Assembly (NCBI RefSeq): GCF_004421105.1 | Contig: NZ_CP038033.1 | Location: 3,367,659-3,431,658, forward strand | Reading direction: 5' to 3' | DNA: 64,000 nucleotides | From: Nitrosococcus wardiae | Lineage (GTDB): Bacteria > Pseudomonadota > Gammaproteobacteria > Nitrosococcales > Nitrosococcaceae | Shown here: positions 16,250 through 27,306 of the stretch, piece after piece | Numbering within the stretch: position 1 is the stretch's first letter | How the letters are laid out: each line of letters opens with the position of its first letter | Notes under the pieces: generated by a model | Database searches by the model: none | Seen by the model: the letters and a program-made list of their open reading frames with translations, nothing else | Told to the model about the DNA's origin: nothing | Program-made: the position numbers and the translations under genes

Positions 16250-16771
16250 CTACCAATAATACCAGAAAGGATAAAAATGATAGGGATAGTAAGAATAGGG
16301 ATAATAATAAGGATAAGGATAATAATATCTCGCCTCTCTAGGCTCCCACAAATGATAGGTTCTCACTTGCACCAGGGGAAACAAATAAGGGTATTCTCCA
16401 ATTTGACCTTCGACAAGCTTCTCCACAGAACCATAAACTGTCATCCCTCGCCCTTTCTGATAAATCACCGGTTCTAAGAAACCCTCTACCTGGGCCCAAA
16501 ACCGTCCAGGGCTAAAATCTGTCTCTTTTGGCCGCCCGTCATTGCCCAATTCCCGGGCGACAATTTCTATTATCGTGGTTTCTGCTTTGTTCTGAATACT
16601 GGCAATGGTTCCCCCCCAGCGTACAATGCTTCCTTGGTAATGGGCAATATCTTCTTGAACTGCGTTGAGGCTCGGGCTTTCCGGAGGTGGTTGCCGAATC
16701 ATCACAGGGACTTGGCTAGCGCAAGCCCCAAGGGCTAGGAAAATAAAGGCAAGACTTATTCTCCACAGCAT
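16250..16771 (-). CDS. slp: Slp-family outer-membrane lipoprotein
   Basis: The 173-residue protein has a lipoprotein signal peptide with LGAC at the lipobox and a Slp domain (YQGSIVRWGGTIASIQN, then FWAQVEGFLEPVIYQKGRG and MTVYGSVEKLVEG). Slp proteins are starvation- or stationary-phase-induced outer-membrane lipoproteins in enterobacteria. The C-terminal 30 residues are unusual: a Tyr/Pro-rich tail with repeated YYPY and a FYPFWYYW end. The repetitive GATAAG-like DNA at 16277-16320 encodes that tail. It lies 41 nt downstream of a DUF5658-type membrane protein gene. Confidence 0.88.
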   Translation of the reverse strand: MLWRISLAFIFLALGACASQVPVMIRQPPPESPSLNAVQEDIAHYQGSIVRWGGTIASIQNKAETTIIEIVARELGNDGRPKETDFSPGRFWAQVEGFLEPVIYQKGRGMTVYGSVEKLVEGQIGEYPYLFPLVQVRTYHLWEPREARYYYPYPYYYPYSYYPYHFYPFWYYW

Positions 16772-16812
16772 GGTGGTCCCTCTCCCGCACTTAACCTCCC
16801 TGTTTGGACTTA

Positions 16813-17298
16813 TCAGCCAAATAAAGGTTCGATCAGCAATAAAAAGCTTTCATAAGCCACCAGCCCTAAATAGAGCAGCAGAAAAGCATAAATAAGCGAT
16901 TGCACGCGAAAGAGACCTAACACCATAAAATTGTGATGTATTACCAACCATACTAGACTGAGCGTGGTAATCGCCATTTTCACTCCCGCAAAGAGGTGAG
17001 TGCTCATGTTCATCAACATAGCCATAAACGGATTGATCTCCACCGCACCTCGCTGGAGCAAAGATAAGGTGAGAATCGCATCCATAAAACACAAGCCTAA
17101 GATCACCACGGTGAGCCATAACAGCTGGGCTGGATATTTGTCCAGATAAACCCCAATGAGATCCTCTTGCCGCCTAATCTGACCACGGCGCCCCCGGCAT
17201 CCCCAGTAATTAAAGTGGGGGAGCGAAGTGGAACGACGCTCCTGGCTACTGCGGCGATTGAAATGGATATTAGTTTTTTTAGCAATGACATAACTCAT
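16813..17298 (-). CDS. DUF5658-like integral membrane protein
   Basis: About 161 residues with a basic cytoplasmic N-terminus (RRSSQERRS and RGRRGQIRRQ) and four hydrophobic segments from about residue 50 on. The phrase DAILTLSLLQRGAVEINPFM, seen around the first two spans, is characteristic of DUF5658 proteins as I remember them. ATG 17298 is preferred because GGAG lies 9 nt upstream; the frame could open at a TTG 21 nt earlier. Function unknown. It begins after an AT-rich intergenic region (17320-17449) that likely carries divergent promoters. Confidence 0.7.
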   Translation of the reverse strand: MSYVIAKKTNIHFNRRSSQERRSTSLPHFNYWGCRGRRGQIRRQEDLIGVYLDKYPAQLLWLTVVILGLCFMDAILTLSLLQRGAVEINPFMAMLMNMSTHLFAGVKMAITTLSLVWLVIHHNFMVLGLFRVQSLIYAFLLLYLGLVAYESFLLLIEPLFG

Positions 17299-17449
17299 TG
17301 GCTTTGCTCCAGTAGACAATCAGTAAGCCTCTAGATCCTGCTCATAGCAAACAATAAGCCAAAATATGAAAATTAATTATTAATCAATAAATTATGTTTA
17401 TATATTAAAGTTATTTATAAATAATTATGGAAAGTTTATGTAAAAATTT

Positions 17450-18106
17450 ATGACAGGCTATTTTCCTCATCCTCCCAAAAAATCGGAAGCGGTCATTTTG
17501 CTCCATGGCATCTGGATGAAGGGGTTTTGTCTGTATCCTCTAGCCAACCGCCTTAGAGCACAGGGCTACCGAACCGTCTGTTTCAGTTACCGCTCCCTCC
17601 GAGATAGCCTTAATGAAACGCTTGTTCATCTACACCGCTGTATCGAAAATTTAGAGGCAGAAGCCATTCACTTCGTGGGGCACAGCTTGGGAGGGCTTTT
17701 AATACAGCAGCTATTAGAAAGATATCCTGAACAACGACCTGGAGGAGTGGTGGCACTTGGTACGCCCTTTGCCGGCAGCATCGTCGCCCGGCAACTTTAC
17801 AGCCACCAGCCGGGCCGCTATCTTTTAGGACAAATCATCGAAGAGGGATTACTCATTGAAAGCGCCCCTCCCTGGGAATTTACCCAAAAACTAGGAATTA
17901 TTGCAGGAGTTCGGGGCTTAGGCATCGGCCAACTGATTGCGCGTTTGCCCCAACCCAATGACGGGACGGTAGGCGTTATAGAAACAAAATTGTCGGGGAT
18001 GACGGATCATTGCCTGGTCAGGACTAATCACACGGGGTTATTATTCTCCCCTGCCGTGGCACAGCTTACCGGGACTTTTTTACGCTATCATCATTTTACC
18101 CCCTAA
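17450..18106 (+). CDS. Alpha/beta hydrolase, lipase-like
   Basis: The 218-residue enzyme has the nucleophile elbow GHSLGG (Ser near residue 79), an oxyanion-like strand VILLHGIWMKG near residue 18, and candidate Asp and His late in the chain (NDGTVG and DHCLVRTNHTG), giving a full Ser-Asp-His triad. The motif set resembles small triacylglycerol lipase or PGAP1-like esterases; the natural substrate is unknown. No signal peptide, so cytoplasmic. Transcribed from an AT-rich region divergent from the DUF5658-like gene, and converges with yjbQ with only 3 nt between the stops. Confidence 0.85.
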   Translation: MTGYFPHPPKKSEAVILLHGIWMKGFCLYPLANRLRAQGYRTVCFSYRSLRDSLNETLVHLHRCIENLEAEAIHFVGHSLGGLLIQQLLERYPEQRPGGVVALGTPFAGSIVARQLYSHQPGRYLLGQIIEEGLLIESAPPWEFTQKLGIIAGVRGLGIGQLIARLPQPNDGTVGVIETKLSGMTDHCLVRTNHTGLLFSPAVAQLTGTFLRYHHFTP

Positions 18107-18109
18107 AGC

Positions 18110-18526
18110 CTACTCTCCATACACGGTCACCGTGACCCGCCGCCGTTGGCCTGAGAAACGGTGTTCCCAAACATAAACCCCCTGCCACGTACCCAGGGCA
18201 CAACGGCCATCCGTGACCGGCAGATTGAGTTCTGAGTGGGTCAGGACCGTGCGCACGTGGGCAGCCATATCATCTGCGCCTTCTTGCCTATGGGTAAACA
18301 AGGGATCGCCATCAGGCACAAGGCGACTTAAATAGGCCTCCAAGTCATGCCGCACAGCCGGATCCGCATTTTCACAAAGCATCAATGAAGCACTAGTGTG
18401 ATGAATAAAGACATGACACAAGCCCGTCTTGATACCGCTACTCGTAACGATACGTTGCACCTGGTCGGTGATTTCCACCGTTCCACGACCTGGCGCCGTT
18501 ATCTCTAACCTTTCCTGGATTATCAT
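18110..18526 (-). CDS. yjbQ: YjbQ family protein (UPF0047)
   Basis: The 138-residue protein matches the YjbQ family along its length: ITDQVQRIV, the metal-binding HTSASLMLCENADP, the DGDPLFTHRQEG loop, and the terminal GTWQGVYVWEHR. The name secondary thiamine-phosphate synthase comes from complementation in E. coli and is not a firm physiological role. The start is set at ATG 18526, where the MIIQ... opening matches the family; an upstream ATG at 18577 would add 17 residues. Confidence 0.93.
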   Translation of the reverse strand: MIIQERLEITAPGRGTVEITDQVQRIVTSSGIKTGLCHVFIHHTSASLMLCENADPAVRHDLEAYLSRLVPDGDPLFTHRQEGADDMAAHVRTVLTHSELNLPVTDGRCALGTWQGVYVWEHRFSGQRRRVTVTVYGE

Positions 18527-18610
18527 CCGCTCGATTCTGCCAGAGAATACGTTAGCGTCAACCCAAAACGCCCGCAATCGCTATCCCTGAAGAATAAATA
18601 CTCCAGCAGG

Positions 18611-18805
18611 TCACACCGCACTACTGACTTCAGCAGTAGCCGCTTGCTGGCACTGTTGTAGAATCTCCCGTACACAACGACCACACTTGCCACAGCTACT
18701 CACCACACCTAGTTGGCGCCTTAAATCACGAAGATTATTAGTGCCCTGCAAAATTGCTTCTTGCAATTGCTTATCGGTAACGGCACGACATATACACACA
18801 TACAT
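18611..18805 (-). CDS. bfd: Bacterioferritin-associated ferredoxin
   Basis: This 64-residue [2Fe-2S] protein carries four Cys in the Bfd pattern: C4 and C6 (MYVCICRA) and a pair in SCGKCGRC. Bfd passes electrons to bacterioferritin to release stored iron and is generally made under iron starvation. The upstream region contains a sequence close to a Fur box at 18850-18871, which fits that control. A bacterioferritin-like gene is present at 39.4 kb, though not adjacent. Confidence 0.93.
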   Translation of the reverse strand: MYVCICRAVTDKQLQEAILQGTNNLRDLRRQLGVVSSCGKCGRCVREILQQCQQAATAEVSSAV

Positions 18806-18849
18806 GGCTTTAGTACCCTCTGTATCTTCCCTACTAGAGATCTAATTAT

Positions 18850-18871
18850 AAATGCGAATGATTGTCAATAC
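18850..18871 (-). promoter_or_regulatory. Candidate Fur box upstream of bfd
   Basis: The stretch AAATGCGAATGATTGTCAAT resembles the 19-bp Fur consensus, with GAATGATTGTCAA as the central match to alternating AAT/ATT hexamers. It lies 45-66 bp upstream of the bfd ATG in A+T-rich sequence, where it would overlap the promoter. Iron-dependent repression of bfd is well known in other proteobacteria. The match is imperfect. Confidence 0.6.
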
Positions 18872-18916
18872 TAAATTAGATTTTTTTAGCCAGAACTTAC
18901 GCAAAAGGACCGGAGT

Positions 18917-18944
18917 CGTCACATCCGCGAAGGTGGATATCCAG
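18917..18944. repeat. Degenerate copy of the GTCATTCCCGCGAAGGCGGGAATCCAG-type repeat
   Basis: The sequence GTCACATCCGCGAAGGTGG followed by ATATCCAG is recognisable as a worn copy of a repeat common between genes in proteobacteria. It can form a six-pair stem (ATCCGC with GTGGAT, loop GAAG). It lies between ligA and bfd. I see no gene in the 200-bp gap. Confidence 0.5.
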
Positions 18945-19012
18945 TTTTTTCCGATATAGCGTTTCAGGCTTCCGCCTACTGGGAAGCGACAAATGACGTC
19001 AGTCTTGAAGTA

Positions 19013-21079
<2,067 letters not shown>

Positions 21080-21979
21080 TCACACGCCCATGGAGCGGCG
21101 GGTCCGATTAAAGGCCAGAATACGCTCTCGTATCTGCTCAATTGCCTGGGTGGTCAGTACATTCCGCCGTTCATCTCGGACTTCTCCATTGAGCTTTTCA
21201 GCCAACAGCTCGGCCGTCTCCAACATGGCATCGAAGGCGGCAAAACCGCCTGCCGGTCCAGGCAAACGCAAAAACAAAGTAAGCCCGGGAGAGGAAAAAT
21301 GGTCCATCTGCTCCAAATCAAAGGATCCCGGCTCCATGATGTTGGCCACACTAAATACGGCTCGCCCTCCAGGCGAGTAAGCATGATAAATATTCATTTC
21401 TCCATGCCGAAGCCCCTTGCCCTCCAAGACCTGGACGATATCGGTGCCTCGAAACATACTCTTTCCCCGCGCTACTACCGTCAGTACGATGATAAGCTCA
21501 GGCCCCAAAGTCTCAGGCGGGGGCGGAGGAGATTGCGATTCAGATTGGGATTTTGTTTTGAACCACTTTTTCGGTAGGGCAAACCGGCTTTTTTTAGCTT
21601 CCTTAGTTGACATAACCTCAGTGCGCTCCGGTATTTTCTCAGGATGGTCCTCTTTAGTTTCCTCTACTAGGGTAGCCAAACCATCCAGATCCTCCAAAAA
21701 TTCCTCTTCTGGTCCTCTCGACTCTTGGCTTCCCCCCGGGGGTTGAGAAGTTGGACTAGCCTCAGGTTCCTGGGGCGAAATCTTAACCTCTTGAGGGGGT
21801 TCGGTAGACCCTGCTGGAGCCTCTAAACCCTCCTCATAGGCACCCAGTGTTGGCATGCGTCTACGCCCGAGTTCCTGATCGCGAATTCCTTTCCGTTTAG
21901 CTTCCCATTGGCTATAAAGGTAAACCACAACAAGGACTAAAACACCGACTGCAAGCAACGCCAGGCGTAGATCATTCAT
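21080..21979 (-). CDS. zipA: Cell division protein ZipA
   Basis: The 299-residue protein anchors FtsZ to the membrane. An N-terminal span (residues 2-24, LRLALLAVGVLVLVVVYLY) is followed by a charged Pro/Glu-rich linker (25-150) and the FtsZ-binding C-terminal domain (about 155-290), seen in IIVLTVVARGKSMFRG and LFLRLPGPAGGFAAFDAML. The topology, with the N-terminus outside, is typical. It lies 12 nt downstream of smc and 39 nt upstream of ligA, so the three genes are probably one transcript. Confidence 0.95.
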   Translation of the reverse strand: MNDLRLALLAVGVLVLVVVYLYSQWEAKRKGIRDQELGRRRMPTLGAYEEGLEAPAGSTEPPQEVKISPQEPEASPTSQPPGGSQESRGPEEEFLEDLDGLATLVEETKEDHPEKIPERTEVMSTKEAKKSRFALPKKWFKTKSQSESQSPPPPPETLGPELIIVLTVVARGKSMFRGTDIVQVLEGKGLRHGEMNIYHAYSPGGRAVFSVANIMEPGSFDLEQMDHFSSPGLTLFLRLPGPAGGFAAFDAMLETAELLAEKLNGEVRDERRNVLTTQAIEQIRERILAFNRTRRSMGV

Positions 21980-21991
21980 AAAACTCCCTCA

Positions 21992-24900
21992 CTAAACGGC
22001 CGCTAGTTGCACGGCTTCATCCACATCCACCGCAACCAAGCGTGAGACGCCAGGCTCATGCATGGTTACTCCCGTCAGCTGGTGCCCCATCTCCATGGTA
22101 GTCTTGTTATGAGTCACCATAATAAATTGCACCTTTTCTGACATTTCCTTCACCAATTCACAAAAGCGCCCCACATTGGCATCGTCAAGAGGGGCATCCA
22201 CCTCATCTAACATGCAAAAGGGCGCAGGATTGAGTTGAAAAATAGCAAATACCAGCGCTATTGCAGTCAGCGCCTTCTCTCCCCCTGAAAGCAAATGGAT
22301 AGTACTGTTTCGTTTACCGGGAGGGCGCGCCATGATCTTAACACCCGTGTTTAACAAATCATCATCATTTAATTCTAAGTAGGCTTTCCCCCCCCCAAAA
22401 AGCTTGGGAAATAGGGTTTGCAAACCGCCATTGACCTTATCAAAGGTGTCCCGGAAACGGCTGCGGGTTTCACGGTCAATGCGCTGAATGGCATTTTCTA
22501 GGGTTTGCAGCGCTTCAGTTAAATCGGTATATTGAGAGTCCAAGTATTGTTCCCGCTCCGCTTGAACCCGGTATTCATCAATAGCGGCCAGATTAATGGC
22601 ACCTAGGCGCTGAATGCGCTGGGCAATGCGCTCGCATTCTCCTTCCAGGGCAGTCAGTTCACTGCCTGCAGGCATATTCCCTAATATTTGCTCAGGGTTA
22701 AAGCCGTCTTCGTGCAATTGTTCTCTCAGAGTCTGTGCCCGCACCTGAATCGCTTGTCCATCAACGCGGAGCCGCTCCAAAGCGGTTCGCTGCTCCTCGA
22801 TGGCTTTTCCAATTTGGCGCTGCTCCTCTTCCCTGGCTTGCAACTCGGCTTCCAGGGTAGTTACCTGCTCCCGCGCCTGGTTTAACTGATGCTCGATCCT
22901 CATCCGCTGTTGCAAGTGGGTCTCCAGCCTAGCTTGCAGTTCCTGCAGGGGCCCTTGGCCACTCGCCAGAGCGGCTTCCAACATTTCCCGACGCTGGATC
23001 AGCTTGCTGTACTCCCGACGGGCCTGAGCAGTGGCTTCCTGGGCCGATTCCAAGGTCACCTGGAGAGTCTGCCCTTCCATTTCCAATCGATGGAGGGTAT
23101 CTTTTGCTGCCCCCGCCTCAGTGCGAACTTGCTCCACCGCCGCCCGCAGCCGATCCCGCTCCGCCACCAGCCGTTCTCGCTCCTCGGCAAGGTTTTCCAT
23201 GTCTATCAGCGCTTCTTGGAGCTGTTCTTCGGCTAGTTGCCGCTCTTGTTCATTTTCAGCCAAATAGAACTGAAGCTCTTCTAGTTCCTCCTCCACCCGC
23301 CTCCGGCGAAGACGCTGCTGTTCCTGCTGGGCCTCCGCCCGTGCCAAGGCGGACTGGTGCTCTCCTAGTTTCTGTTGCAACTGGTGCGTTGCATCTTGAT
23401 GCTGCTCCCGTTCGCCCTCTAAGGCATGAAGACGACTACGGACGCCCTCTAACTGTTCCTCAAGGCTCTCCACCTCCTGCTGGCATTGGGCAACTTCCTG
23501 TTGCAAATTCTCTATCTCCCGCCCCCTGGCCAGCACCCCTGACTTCTCATCGCTCTCTCGGACCAAGCTTAACCAGCAGGAGCTAAGCCAAACGCCGTCG
23601 CGGGTGATGACCGATTCCCCCGGAGCAAGGCGGGCCCGCAAAGCAAATGCCTCGGCCAGGGTTTCCACCGCGTAAATTCCCCCCAGTAAGGAATCCAAAG
23701 GCCATGGAGCCTGGAGCTTGCTTAACAAGGGGACTCCCGCCTCCGCTCGGTTGGCCTGGGCTGAAGCGGCTGTGTCAAACAGGATAAGAGAGCCAGCTTC
23801 TAAATTCAGAACCTTATGGGTCAAGGGCTCCAAGCCTGCCACGCAAACAGCTTCCAGGTACACTCCCAAAGCCCGCTCTACCGCTTGCTCCCATCCCGGC
23901 TCAACCCTCAGGACCTCTGCCAAGCGGGAACTCTCCGCCAAGCCCTGTTGCTCTAACCAGGCACCAACTCCGTCCTTGCCGCGGCCAAGGGCAGCCTGCT
24001 GTAGCGACCGCAAAGAGGTCAAATGGCCCTGTAAATGGTGCAAATGTCCTTGCTGGCTATGGAGTTTCCTAGAAAGTTGCTTCTCTTGCTCTCGATGCTC
24101 GGAAATCTGCGCAGTAGAACGGGCAAGCGCTTCCTGCTGCTGGGCCACTTGTTGCTCTAGGATAAACCGCTCTTCTCGTAACTCATCCACCCCCTCCCCA
24201 TCATCATTCTGGCCCAGTTGATGGGTCTCCTCTTCAAGGCGGGCCCGGCGTTGTTGCAGTTGCTGTTGCTGTCGTGCTAGCTGCTGTTGTCGGCTACGCT
24301 CCACTTGGGCCCTCTGGGTCGGCTCTGCTGCCCGCTGGTTAAAACTTTCCCAATTCACCTGCCAATCCTGCATGGAGGCTTCCGTAGTCTCCAACCATTG
24401 CTGGGCGGCCTGCCATTGTTGCTGTGCCCCTGCCTGGGATTCCGCATGGCTGACCAGGGCTTGCTGAGTCTGTGCAATCAGCGCTCGCTTTTCCTCTTGA
24501 GTCTGTTGCACCTGTGCCAACTGATGCTCTATCTGCTCCTGCTCCTGCTGGTGCTGCGCCCACTGCTCCCGTTCATGGTGAAGTTGCTGTTCCAATCGGG
24601 CAATCTCGGTCCCCTGACTATAGTAGGTCTCCTGAATTTCAGCCGCCTTATCCCGAGCTTGATGGAGCGCGTCTCGCTGCTGTTCTAAGCGGGCTTCTAC
24701 TTGCCGCAGATCCGCTACGCGCCCCTCCAAGAGAGTCTCTTTTCGCTCAATGTCCTGGTTTTGTTTGCGTCCTTCCTCATCCAATGCCTGCCAACGCAGG
24801 GCCTGAATTTGAGCTTTGATTTCCCGTTCTAACCGCCTAAGTTCTTGATACTTTTCTGCATTTTTTGCTTGGCGCTGCAAAGTATTGAGCTGCCTTCCAA

Positions 24901-25501
24901 TTTCCTCTCTTAAATCATTAATGCGATTAAGATTTTCTGTGGTATGCTGCATGCGGTTTTCAGTCTCCCGCCGGCGCTCCTTGTATTTGGAAATCCCCGC
25001 GGCTTCTTCCAGAAAAACACGCAGCTCCTCAGGCTTAGCCTCGATAAGACGAGAGATCATGCCCTGTTCAATAATGGCATAACTCCGTGGCCCCAGGCCG
25101 GTCCCCAGAAAAATATCGGTAATATCACGGCGGCGACAGCGGGCATTATTAAGAAAATAATGGGACTGGCCGTCTCGACTAACCTGCCGCTTGATGGCAA
25201 TCTCATTGTAAGTGGCATATTGCCCGCCTAGGCTCCCCTCACTATTATCAAACACCAGTTCCACGGAGCACTGACCTACCGGTTTACGGGAAGTCGAACC
25301 ATTAAAAATCACATCAGCCATGGAATCGCCGCGCAAGTGCTTGGCTGAACTTTCCCCCATCACCCAACGCACGGCATCAATCACATTGGACTTGCCGCAG
25401 CCATTGGGACCCACAATGGCTACACGGTTACTGGGCAAGGGTAAACTGGTGGGATCGACAAACGATTTAAAGCCAGCGAGCTTGATTTTCTTTAGGCGCA
25501 T
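21992..25501 (-). CDS. smc: Chromosome segregation ATPase SMC
   Basis: The 1169-residue SMC protein organises the chromosome with ScpA and ScpB. The N-terminal Walker A is GPNGCGKSN (about 31-39). Two long coiled coils (about 170-500 and 660-1000) surround a hinge near 510-650. The C-terminal head holds the signature LLSGGEKALTA and Walker B CMLDEVDAPLDD. Heavy use of Gln and Glu codons in the coils makes the opposite strand open over long stretches, which should not be read as genes. It is the first gene of the smc-zipA-ligA operon. This gammaproteobacterium thus has SMC rather than MukB, as expected outside the enteric-Vibrio branch. Confidence 0.97.
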   Translation of the reverse strand: MRLKKIKLAGFKSFVDPTSLPLPSNRVAIVGPNGCGKSNVIDAVRWVMGESSAKHLRGDSMADVIFNGSTSRKPVGQCSVELVFDNSEGSLGGQYATYNEIAIKRQVSRDGQSHYFLNNARCRRRDITDIFLGTGLGPRSYAIIEQGMISRLIEAKPEELRVFLEEAAGISKYKERRRETENRMQHTTENLNRINDLREEIGRQLNTLQRQAKNAEKYQELRRLEREIKAQIQALRWQALDEEGRKQNQDIERKETLLEGRVADLRQVEARLEQQRDALHQARDKAAEIQETYYSQGTEIARLEQQLHHEREQWAQHQQEQEQIEHQLAQVQQTQEEKRALIAQTQQALVSHAESQAGAQQQWQAAQQWLETTEASMQDWQVNWESFNQRAAEPTQRAQVERSRQQQLARQQQQLQQRRARLEEETHQLGQNDDGEGVDELREERFILEQQVAQQQEALARSTAQISEHREQEKQLSRKLHSQQGHLHHLQGHLTSLRSLQQAALGRGKDGVGAWLEQQGLAESSRLAEVLRVEPGWEQAVERALGVYLEAVCVAGLEPLTHKVLNLEAGSLILFDTAASAQANRAEAGVPLLSKLQAPWPLDSLLGGIYAVETLAEAFALRARLAPGESVITRDGVWLSSCWLSLVRESDEKSGVLARGREIENLQQEVAQCQQEVESLEEQLEGVRSRLHALEGEREQHQDATHQLQQKLGEHQSALARAEAQQEQQRLRRRRVEEELEELQFYLAENEQERQLAEEQLQEALIDMENLAEERERLVAERDRLRAAVEQVRTEAGAAKDTLHRLEMEGQTLQVTLESAQEATAQARREYSKLIQRREMLEAALASGQGPLQELQARLETHLQQRMRIEHQLNQAREQVTTLEAELQAREEEQRQIGKAIEEQRTALERLRVDGQAIQVRAQTLREQLHEDGFNPEQILGNMPAGSELTALEGECERIAQRIQRLGAINLAAIDEYRVQAEREQYLDSQYTDLTEALQTLENAIQRIDRETRSRFRDTFDKVNGGLQTLFPKLFGGGKAYLELNDDDLLNTGVKIMARPPGKRNSTIHLLSGGEKALTAIALVFAIFQLNPAPFCMLDEVDAPLDDANVGRFCELVKEMSEKVQFIMVTHNKTTMEMGHQLTGVTMHEPGVSRLVAVDVDEAVQLAAV

Positions 25502-25566
25502 GGCATGGATTTAAGCGATAATAAAACCAAATTTGAAAGACGCAACGCTAACACAGAGACAGCAAG

Positions 25567-25956
25567 ATGCCTAGCCAACCGAGTCGAGAACTTGAAACCT
25601 TTCCCAACCCCTTCCCGGAACGAGACTATACCATTCGGATCAAAATTCCAGAGTTTACCTGTTTATGTCCGAAAACGGGCCAGCCGGACTTTGCTACCTT
25701 GCATCTGGAATATGTCCCCGACCGCGCCTGTGTGGAATTAAAGTCCCTCAAACTTTATGTCTGGTCCTATCGAGACCAAGGCGCCTTCCATGAGGCAGTC
25801 ACTAACCAAATCCTAGATGATCTGGTCGCTGCCTGTACTCCCCGATTTATGCGCCTTAGGGCTGAATTTAATGTGCGTGGTGGCATCTACACCACCGTGG
25901 TGGCTGAATATCGCCAACCCGAGTGGAACGCCCCCCAGGTTGTCCGGTTGCCCTGA
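25567..25956 (+). CDS. queF: NADPH-dependent 7-cyano-7-deazaguanine reductase QueF
   Basis: QueF reduces preQ0 to preQ1 in queuosine synthesis for tRNA wobble positions. The 129-residue protein is the short, unimodular form. It shows the nucleophilic Cys region [13 protein letters not shown] and the QueF motif [19 protein letters not shown]. It is divergent from smc and ends 1 nt before the start of the sugar kinase gene, suggesting coupled translation, although there is no evident pathway link. Confidence 0.95.
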   Translation: MPSQPSRELETFPNPFPERDYTIRIKIPEFTCLCPKTGQPDFATLHLEYVPDRACVELKSLKLYVWSYRDQGAFHEAVTNQILDDLVAACTPRFMRLRAEFNVRGGIYTTVVAEYRQPEWNAPQVVRLP

Positions 25957-25957
25957 C

Positions 25958-27283
25958 ATGTCCGAGGATCTTTTTCTTGGAATTGACCTAGGCACTTCAG
26001 GCTGCCGAGTGGTTGCTATTAACGAATCAGGGGCTGCCGTGGGTCGCAGTCATGCCTCCCTGCCTCCTCCCCAGCGTCAAGGGGAAATCATTGAGCAGGA
26101 TCCCAAGCAATGGTGGCAAGCAGTTCAGCAAGCTCTCCGCAGCTTGTTTGCTTCGGTACCCGCCAGCGCAGTTCGGGCCCTCGCCGTGGATGGGACCTCC
26201 GGCACGGTATTATTAGTGGATGCAAAAGGGAACCCTCTCACCCCCGCCTTACTCTATAACGACAGCCGCAGCCGTACCGAAGCACAGCTCATTGCCGAAC
26301 AAGCGCCTCCCAATAGCGGGGCTTTTGGCGCCACTTCCAGTTTGGCCAAACTCCTCCACTTACAAGCCCGCCCCGAGGTCCGCCAAGCCGCGTATTTGCT
26401 CCATCAAGCAGACTGGATTGCCTTTCGCTTAGGCGCCAAATTAGGACTCAGCGACGAAAATAACTGCCTCAAAACGGGATACGATCCCCGTCGGCGAGAA
26501 TGGCCCGCCTGGCTTGAGCAGGTAAGAACACGCTCTGAACTCCTGCCCTCGGTGGTCCCTCCAGGAACGATTATCGGCACGGTTCACCCTGCCCATGTTA
26601 AGGCCTTGGGACTCTCCCCCAAAGCGGCCCTGGTCGCGGGCACCACTGATAGTATTGCTGCCTTTCTGGCCACCGGTGCGGGCAAACCAGGTGATGCCGT
26701 CACCTCCCTCGGCTCTACCTTGGCCCTCAAAATAGCCTCTGAGCACCCCCTTTTCAGCGCAAAATATGGGGTCTATAGCCATCGCTTGGGCAACCTTTGG
26801 CTAGCTGGCGGTGCCTCTAATAGCGGTGGCGCTGTCCTGCGGCAATACTTTACCCAAGCCCAACTCGATGAGATGACGCCACAGCTACGGCCGGAACAGC
26901 CCACGGGGCTAAGCTATTATCCCCTACCGGCTCAAGGCGAGCGCTTTCCTATCCCCGACTTCCAGTATCCTCCTCGTCTCACTCCTCGTCCCCCCGATGA
27001 TCTTATCTTTTTCCAGGCTATCCTCGAAGGCATCGCCCGTATCGAAGCGCAAGGATACCGGCAACTCCAGGCCCTTGGCGCTCCTTTTCCTCAGCAGGTG
27101 AGAACTACCGGTGGGGGAGCTCACAATCCCGCTTGGACCCAAATCAGGGAACAAATGCTCAAGGTCCCCGTCACTATAGCGAGTGAGACCGAAGCGGCTT
27201 ATGGAAGCGCATTGCTGGCACAGCGGGCTTTGACCTGCTCTTCAGGCGCAACAGCGCCGTGCCCCGACTTAGATAATTTATGA
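25958..27283 (+). CDS. FGGY-family sugar kinase, D-ribulose/xylulose kinase-like
   Basis: The 441-residue kinase starts at ATG 25958 (MSEDLFLGIDLGTSGCRVV), which places the phosphate-1 motif GIDLGTSG correctly at the N-terminus; the longer open frame upstream lies within queF. The adenosine/phosphate-2 motif TTGGGAHNPAW occurs near residue 375 and the catalytic Asp is in VDGTSGTVLL or the DSIAAF region. It is shorter than typical xylulokinase (about 490) and by eye resembles the D-ribulose kinases of cyanobacteria and plants. Substrate not certain. Confidence 0.88.
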   Translation: MSEDLFLGIDLGTSGCRVVAINESGAAVGRSHASLPPPQRQGEIIEQDPKQWWQAVQQALRSLFASVPASAVRALAVDGTSGTVLLVDAKGNPLTPALLYNDSRSRTEAQLIAEQAPPNSGAFGATSSLAKLLHLQARPEVRQAAYLLHQADWIAFRLGAKLGLSDENNCLKTGYDPRRREWPAWLEQVRTRSELLPSVVPPGTIIGTVHPAHVKALGLSPKAALVAGTTDSIAAFLATGAGKPGDAVTSLGSTLALKIASEHPLFSAKYGVYSHRLGNLWLAGGASNSGGAVLRQYFTQAQLDEMTPQLRPEQPTGLSYYPLPAQGERFPIPDFQYPPRLTPRPPDDLIFFQAILEGIARIEAQGYRQLQALGAPFPQQVRTTGGGAHNPAWTQIREQMLKVPVTIASETEAAYGSALLAQRALTCSSGATAPCPDLDNL

Positions 27284-27306
27284 CTAGAAGATAAAAGGAA
27301 TCAACC

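Noticed and set aside
16277-16477. Repetitive GATAAG/ATAATA DNA that looks like a microsatellite, with a plus-strand frame
   Set aside because: It is the reverse of the Tyr/Pro codons of the Slp tail and needs no separate function.
22688-25231. Many long plus-strand open frames opposite smc
   Set aside because: They arise from Gln/Glu/Leu-rich coiled-coil codons of smc; none has a family resemblance or ribosome-binding site.
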